Positions 57,597-64,000 of a DNA stretch of 64,000 nucleotides are shown one piece after another. Within the stretch, counting starts at the first letter, position 1, and every line of letters begins with the position of its first letter. The DNA lies in NCBI RefSeq assembly GCF_013426205.1, contig NC_089425.1:3844001-3908000 (forward strand), written 5' to 3'. The position numbers and the translations under genes were made by a program. The notes under the pieces are model-generated. The model was not told the origin of the DNA and searched no databases. It saw only the letters and a program-made list of their open reading frames with translations. This DNA is from Metarhizium brunneum. Lineage: Eukaryota > Ascomycota > Sordariomycetes > Hypocreales > Clavicipitaceae.

Positions 57597-59908
57597 GGGC
57601 TTCTAGAGGATGTGTAAACGGGAATGGATCATGGGCCGTGTAAGACGGCTTGATAGCGTCTGGGAGGGTAAAATGTCATGATGATATTTCTGGCCCGTCG
57701 CTCCATGGTCCCTTGCGAAGTGCCTCTTGCGTAGAATCGAGTTTGTTGCCGTCGACATAGTCCACGCCAGAAACAACGTGGTCATTTGCCATGTGGAAAT
57801 CATGTTATGGCTCCCGCTGGAGACACACTTCACGCACGTTCACTCCCACAAAAGTCCATATACAGGAAGCACAACGGCGTTACACGACTTCTGGACGCGG
57901 GAAACTGCCGACCGAAAAGTTCCCGTCACCCGAACCCTTGCACAGGTGCTCCGTGCAAGACCAACTTCCACCCAACTCGCATCGCCGAGGGTTCTGTACT
58001 CATCGACCCCGACTTAGATCCATCCAGCCACGGACCTCGCGGGAGTCGTGGGCTGACTTGCCGTGCGCCAAGTCTCAGACATACTTGTGCGTCATGTATC
58101 TGGCATGCTGGACTTTCCCGAGACAGCAATGGACCCGTGCTTTGGCAGACGCAACGGCCGCTTGCCGTTTTGTGCTTCCCGTTTACCGCCGTTGACGAGC
58201 ACCGCTGTACTGGCTGTGTTTGTATCAGCAGGTAGAACTACCATTTCACAAAAGTGTTGCCTGGCGCCGGGGAACATGGTACTGCAAGGCTTTATATTGA
58301 GCCCCCGGCACCCTGTGCCATTCCGTCTACCAGGAACTCAAATTGTTGCTGTCGAAAGAGTAAACCACTACTCTCGAAAAAAGCCTCCGTTAAGGACCGT
58401 ACGACCGGCCGGCGGCACAGCCCTAGATACACCGGGTACTAATGATACTCACCATCTACGGAACCTCACCGCAGCTAGCACGCCTCGGCTTGCTCTCCAA
58501 CCCGTCCAACTCACTTCACCCGGCCACCAGCAGCCCAAGGCCGGAACAGAATGCGCCGCGAACCACATTCCAACCTAGCCCATATCGCCCGCCTCCCAGC
58601 TCAAGCCAAGACCACGTCCTTCCCGCCCGCAAAACGCCTTGCACAACCACGACAACAAAAGCCAAAATACTACCACCCCAAACGTGACAGGTCCACAGCC
58701 CTACGCGATCTCATGCAGACGAGGCCTGAACCCGTCCAACGTCGCCAACCAACCGTTGGGCTGGCACTGACACGACCAACCCTTCACCTCACGTCAGATC
58801 TCTATCCCCTCACGCCCCTCCACCAAGACCGCTCCTCCCCGTCCATCCTCGATGCCTGTTTCCTCTTCTCTCCAACGGACATAGGACACAGACGTTCCCC
58901 AAAACACCACGTGAACCGACTTCCGACAGGCATAGCCTCTCTCTCCTCCTCAGCCCTAGGCCGTCAGACTCCCAGCATCCCCCCTCTTTCCCCAGCCTGG
59001 GCCGAACGCCCCGCGGCCAGCGACGCAAACCGACGCATGGGGAACCTCTGTACAGAACTGAACTAGCAGAAGGAGGAAGGAGGGAGGAGGAAGGGGGGGA
59101 GGCCTGTCCCTCTCAGACAAGTATCCTGTACGGCAAGCACGCGGGCAGCCTGGTTCCAATCGGGACATCATGTTCCATCTCATGTGAACCGCAGACATGA
59201 AAACCCATGTACGGAATACAATGAATGCTTGCCCCCCCATGGATAGGGTACTTTGCGAGAAAAGGGGACATGTGAATAAGCCTTTAGGCATGATAGTTCG
59301 CATATTATCGCTCATGTTGCGTCCCTCACATGCTCACCCTGAACCATGGCTACCGCAACAGCCTGGGCCTTCTTCACATCTTGACTCAGTATGCACATGT
59401 AGTAAACCAGGGGCGGCACAGACCAGGGAGTAGTATCAGGTATCAGGGAATAGTCATGTCGGTCATTATCATCTCATCCGCAAAAAGAATATCTAAAAAA
59501 ATTCTCTCGAGGCGCCGCCAAATCCAACACCCCGAGACGGTATCAAGTTTGCGCCTCATTTTCGTCCGACCCAGATCTCTCCAATCTTCCCATGCTTCCC
59601 CCTGCGGGATGGAAAATAAAAAACCCCCAATCCAATCTGAGAATACCAACCCCCAAAAAGCCTCCGAAAAAAAGAAATAAACGTTGTTCGTCAAGCCTGC
59701 AACAGGCTTGTTGCCCATCCATGAAATAGGTACGGTACATACTTCAAGTTAAAAACGTATTGACCAAAGCTAAAGGCTGGCCCCCTGAGTGTGGGAAAAA
59801 AAAGAAAGCCCCTCTGCTGAAAATATGCTGTCGCTGTCGAATGTCGTCGTGAAACTGGCCGTTACATACTCGTGGTAGAGTCCATTCTAAAAGAAACAAG
59901 AGTGGCTT
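57597..59908. other. intergenic region
   Basis: Two plus-strand ORFs of 171 codons (58063-58578, 58551-59066) lie in C-rich sequence resembling leader or promoter DNA. A purine-rich GGAGGA stretch lies at 59068-59100. I see no supportable gene. Confidence 0.45.
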
Positions 59909-60850
59909 TCAAGGCTGTACAATGACGCCGCCGCCGCCTCTTCTAGAGTAGGCGTCTTGCCGCATTTCCTCTGGCGTCACCGTGGCTCCGTAGAAACCGC
60001 CAGCATGTTCGCCTCCAGAGGCAGCGCACGCCAGGCAAACACCGCCCCCGTAAACGCGGGTATGACGAGTCCACCCTGCGCCCTCGTTGTCCAAGACTGA
60101 AATAATCTCGCCCTGGATCTTCACTTGTCGCTGGGCTTGGCCATCGCCGAGAACCTCGGCAGCACCTGGGGGAGGCGGCGGCAAAAGCGGACTAGTTGGC
60201 GGATACGAGCTGGGTGAGAAGGAGCTATTTGCGCAATCCACGTCAGACTTGAAGGATTGCTGTGGGGTGGGAATTCCAATAGGCAACGTTCTGTGATAAG
60301 ATCGTCGTCGTGGTGTAGTTGGGGAGTCCACATCGGACGGTGGTATGACTGACGAGGTCGAGCTCATGTAATCCGGGTTAGGCTGACGCATGAAATTGTC
60401 CACAGCATGAGGCTGACCCGGGGCAATGTTGAAGACGGCGGAGCTCAGCTCGGGTGGTGTTAGTGGTGGCGCAGGGGGCAATCGCGAGATAAATTGCCTG
60501 GGAAGTGCCTCAGCCCCAAGACTCCAATTTGGGTCAATGGTGAGCTTGGTCTTTGCAGCCGTGTCATGGCCGTCTCTGGCCACAGCGCCCCTGTCCTTCA
60601 TCTTGTCCAAGAAGCCGCTGCTGGTGGCTTTTTCATTGAGATGCCAAGCTGGGCGACGAGGATCTCGTAAGTGCGCTGGCGCAGGTGAGGCGTCTCGGCT
60701 GTCCGACTGTGATGACAACCCTTTTCTCCCCCGTGTCAGAGCATATAAACGCTGCAACAAGAAACGGACAATGACAAAGACGGCAAAGATGGCAAGGCCA
60801 GTCCGGATCCTGTCCAAGGTGGGTTGTTGCGCTTTCAAGTAGTCGGCCAT
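59909..60850 (-). CDS. N-terminally membrane-anchored proline-rich fungal protein (313 aa)
   Basis: Single exon. From the chosen ATG at 60850 (context GACCATGG) the protein begins MADYLKAQQPTLDRIRTGLA and continues into one hydrophobic helix, IFAVFVIVRFLLQRLYAL, then basic residues TRGRKG: a classic signal-anchor with a cytosolic C-terminal part. The middle is Pro/Ser-rich with LPPAPPLTPPELSSAVFNIA, a Pro run (LLPPPPPGAAE), and a conserved-looking end: VKIQGEIISVLDNEGAGWTR, HTRVYGGGVCLACAASGGEH, GGFYGATVTPEEMR. An in-frame ATG at 60907 would add 19 residues (MPATPVTNREL...). I do not recognise a named domain. The C-terminal globular part is probably the functional piece. Confidence 0.7.
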   Translation of the reverse strand: MADYLKAQQPTLDRIRTGLAIFAVFVIVRFLLQRLYALTRGRKGLSSQSDSRDASPAPAHLRDPRRPAWHLNEKATSSGFLDKMKDRGAVARDGHDTAAKTKLTIDPNWSLGAEALPRQFISRLPPAPPLTPPELSSAVFNIAPGQPHAVDNFMRQPNPDYMSSTSSVIPPSDVDSPTTPRRRSYHRTLPIGIPTPQQSFKSDVDCANSSFSPSSYPPTSPLLPPPPPGAAEVLGDGQAQRQVKIQGEIISVLDNEGAGWTRHTRVYGGGVCLACAASGGEHAGGFYGATVTPEEMRQDAYSRRGGGGVIVQP

Positions 60851-60907
60851 GGTCAGGGAACCGCTGGCCGGTGTTAGTTCACGATTGGTCACTGGCGTCG
60901 CTGGCAT

Positions 60908-63900
60908 GGCTGCGCAAGAGTCTCCTGTGTGGCGAACCTTGGCGTCGTCAGCAGGGGTCCGGAACAAGGTGCCCGCTAGCTCTATTCTAGTCACGTCAGA
61001 CGGGCGGTTGTCGTCTGCCCTATGACCGGGAGAATGACGAGGATTGACGGAGGATTGGGGGCGCTGCACGAAGCAAATCGACGTCGAGAATGGCAAGTGG
61101 TGCAAGCGTCCGCTGCGGGTTGAATCCCTACTGATCCGCGACGATTGGATCTCCTCGTCGCTTGGTCATCGATGTGCAAACACCTCGTGATGCTTGTCAA
61201 AGGAGCCGGGCGGCAACAACTTGTCGTGCTTCGTTGCTCTGGAGTTGGGCCCGTCCAATCCCAGCCGTTCCCCTCAGTGTTCGACGGTACTTTTTATCTT
61301 GTCTATCCTGTTTCTTTTTTTGGGCAGAACGGGGCCGGGCGGTACACTGCGACGTCAAGATTTTCTTTGGCTGGATTTGTATATCCAGATGTCATGTAAG
61401 TGTTGAACAAGGTCGTCTTCAAATCGATAGAGTCCACAGTGGGCCGCCAGCTGGGCTCGACGTGAGGATGGCTTGGGGGAATAAGCAGAGTATCGTCGGA
61501 CTGTCCAGATGCCCAAAGTCGGTAATGAGGGGATTCGTATTACTCCATGTGCCGCAAAAACAGAAGAGTGCCTTTGGAAATTGGCCCTTGGGAAAACCAA
61601 ACAGGCCTTTGGAAGGTGAGATGACTTGACGGAATTCCCTCCAGCCAAGACGCGGCGCATGTTTGGGGCGCAGAACCTTTTATGCCATGGCCTTTTCAGG
61701 TCGCTCCATTCCTCGCCAGCAGGACGAGACTTCTGTGTAGGAAACATTAAGGCACATCCAAGGCCATGGCACTACTAGCTTGCTATGAACCCACTTGGGA
61801 ATGAGGTAGATGTGGTAGTGCGTCGACGCCAGCCGTGGATGCCACATGATTCAGCTCTGAATGTCAACGCCGTCCAGCACCCAGCACAAGCTTGACCCTA
61901 GGGAAAATTCTTAGCTCCCTCGTGTTGGAGCGAGGGTGACGGCAGAAGCGTGATGGGCGCACGCCCAGGCACTTGACCATGTTTGATTCCTTCTGGCATC
62001 ATGCCCAGGCGTCTATTCCTGGTAATTACGTCAGGTACATCTGGGGCGCCGGCCGGGCCGCTGTGTTTGATTGTCGCAAAAGTCCACTTGACAGCAAATG
62101 CAATCTGCGAGATGGCGGCATGCATGTTTTCGCAGACAAGTGCTCCGTATTGTCGCATGTATGTACAAGCCAGGAAATAATGGCCAGGTGGTTTGTGGGT
62201 CAAGATTGAAGGCTGCAGCGACAGGATGGAACATTGAAGCATGGGCTTGCCCCAAGGTGCCCCAAGAACGGAGCAGTCAGCTCGCCATGGAAAATGGCCA
62301 TCCTGGCAACGGCGAAAACGCGCGACATGAAATCTGCAAACACGTTCCAGATCCGCCACCCGTCTGCGTGGAGAGAAGGCCAAGCCGATGGCCATCGGGT
62401 TATACTAGTACATACATACCTAGGTACCCTGGCTTTCATCCATGGTTGCACCAAAAGGCTATTCGAATGGCTTGCTGATCCGGCTGGAACTGGTTCCATC
62501 TTGTGCTGGCGGCTGCCCAAAGGCATTCGGGGAGCCACGGCGGTCGCGGGGAATCATGACGAGACTCTCAGCCCGGAGTCTGAGTTGGAAGTCTTTTTCT
62601 GCGCCCGAGCCACATCCGGCGTGTCAGGCGTTTGCTGCAAACTCCAGATGTCCCCAGCTGAAATGGGTCAATTCAAGGGCTGGGAAGCACTGTGCCCCCT
62701 CCCTTGTCTCGTGGGCCATCGTTGGGCAAAACAACACAAAGCGGCGGTCGGCAGAGATTGTGGTCCGCAGACGGCACATGGCAGTGTCGGCGAGCTGATG
62801 CAGCGGTGCAGTCGTGAAGCAGAGAGTGGTCCGGAACGTCGCTCACATTGTCCGCACCAGCCTTCACACGTCTGGCGCAGACATTGTCGTGCTTTCAGCT
62901 GGGTTGGACCAAGCCAAGCCGCCTCGTGTGGTGGTTTTGTCGAGGCCACATGTCGAATGTGGGGCCCAACAAGAGCACATGCACCAGTCGGCTGCCTATT
63001 GTATGAATGTATAAAATTAAAAGGTGCCCTGCGGAAGGCACCCGGTCGAGTATCTTTTTCCCCCTCTTATTTTGTTTTGAGTTGATGGCATGCGACGGGT
63101 ATGTGGTGAAACGCAAGAGCATCTGCCGATATTGTGTCGAGCCCCGGTGGGAAGGGTGATGGAGGGCTTGGGCTGAGCCAGGCCCGTCATCCCTAGTTAG
63201 TAGTTGGACATCGTTTAGCCGGATGAAACAGTAGCCTCCTCGCACCTGGACAATGGAAAGTAAAGATGGAGGACGACACAAGACGGCGACCGGCAGCCAC
63301 TCTGTCGGACGTGAAACCTGGCAATTCGCGGTGCATGATGTGGGCATGCCGAAGTTTTCTCAACTGTGTCGGCTCCAACGACTCTACGGGCTTGGGTCAT
63401 CAATGCAGAGTCGCTCTGTATGCAAGTGCACAAAGTTGCGTGCAACATTGGATTCAGTTCAATGTTCATGTTCCAGGAGGCCGAGGCAAGACTGCATTGC
63501 ATCTTCCCATCAAATGATGTGAGTCCGTGACGTGAGTCGGCAGCAATGGTTGGCTGTTGTTGGGAAGGAGCAATAGTCTAGTACAACTTGGACGACAAGC
63601 CCGCCTACCCAACATTGAATGCTGCAGTTCGTGCCTGCCGTGGATATGCCAGGATCGTGTGCCCACGGACATGTCCGGGTTCGTATGAGCTATAACGGTC
63701 AACTTTCCTCTGTCAACTGGTCTTCCTCTCGATATTGTCTACTGTTGCTTTTGTTTCTACCACTCGAGCTCCTGACTCGGTCATTGTACGGCAGTCAAGC
63801 TGTCATGACTAAATCTCAATCTCTCAGCCTGCCACGCCGCAACAATGGCGGCCCCTTGTCGAGCAAAGCATATTGACTGTACACACACACGCACACACAC

Positions 63901-64000
63901 AGCATATAAACTTTGACGGCAAGACGTCGTTCTTCAAGCTGCATGCAGCTGCATGTGCCGGTGGGGATGCCGCAGTCCCTGACGCCGGTAGCGAATCAAG
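60908..64000. other. intergenic region to the right edge
   Basis: No supportable gene. There is a plus-strand 283-codon ORF (62234-63085) without family features, a CCTAGGTA motif near 62410, and a (CA)n stretch at 63874-63900. A TATA-like GCATATAAAC near 63902 may belong to a gene starting beyond the edge. Confidence 0.45.
63874..63900 (+). repeat. (CA)n simple repeat
   Basis: An ACACACACACGCACACACAC stretch with one interruption, just upstream of a TATAAA-like box. Confidence 0.8.

Noticed and set aside
58063..59066. Two overlapping 171-codon plus-strand ORFs
   Set aside because: Pro/Arg/Thr-rich composition typical of translated C-rich non-coding DNA; no domain or splice support.

Overview
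This is nuclear DNA of a filamentous ascomycete, most likely Sordariomycetes and probably Hypocreales. Genes are small and far apart. Introns are short (about 50-130 nt) with GT...CTAAC/CTGAC...AG signals. Leaders are pyrimidine-rich. The protein set is typically fungal: SepH, Bzz1, Ice2, a UPF0662/Cub1-like protein, a long folylpolyglutamate-synthase-family enzyme and an Mtr-type amino acid transporter. I recognised no rRNA, tRNA, CRISPR array or intact transposon.

Layout. 1-1738 (-): 5' part of a Bzz1-like F-BAR/C1 protein that runs off the left edge. 2499-2798 (-): small conserved-looking ORF. 3264-3862 (+): YciI-like protein. 4273-5869 (-): UPF0662 protein. 7460-8234 (+): ribosomal stalk protein P1. 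8815-9961 (-): UBA/UBX protein. 11510-12668 (+): VAP/Scs2. 13375-14626 (-): sphingolipid delta-4 desaturase. 16380-17185 (+): DUF218 protein. 17366-18410 (-): alpha/beta hydrolase. 19251-20596 (-): Ice2. 24423-26138 (+): amino acid transporter. 27064-28911 (-): dihydrofolate/folylpolyglutamate synthetase with a long C-terminal extension. 29790-31676 (+): low-complexity fungal protein. 32678-33302 (+): C2H2/cysteine-motif protein. 33642-34634 (+): F-box protein. 42220-47223 (+): septation kinase SepH in ten exons. 48498-50258 (-): Q-rich protein. 57296-57596 (+): 61-residue cysteine-tailed protein in three exons. 59909-60850 (-): membrane-anchored proline-rich protein.

The most unusual part is 35.3-40.6 kb, where decayed genes are concentrated. 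An amidoligase-family gene has one single-base frameshift. A sugar phosphate isomerase/3-dehydroshikimate-dehydratase-like gene has stops, a frameshift and a large deletion. Divergent from it, a 6-phosphogluconate-dehydrogenase-like gene has two single-base frameshifts and a missing stretch in the NAD(P) domain. The spliced genes on both sides read cleanly, so local relaxed selection is more likely than poor sequence. The isomerase/dehydrogenase pair looks like the remnant of a divergently transcribed carbohydrate or polyol catabolic unit.

The rest is mostly housekeeping. Scs2, the sphingolipid desaturase and Ice2 lie within about 9 kb and all belong to ER membrane and lipid biology, but they are not co-transcribed. 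The 50.3-59.9 kb interval is gene-poor. It is rich in two short palindromic motif families (TACGGAGTA-type and CCTAGGTA-type) and contains a tetranucleotide microsatellite; the only gene I could build in it is the small cysteine-tailed one.
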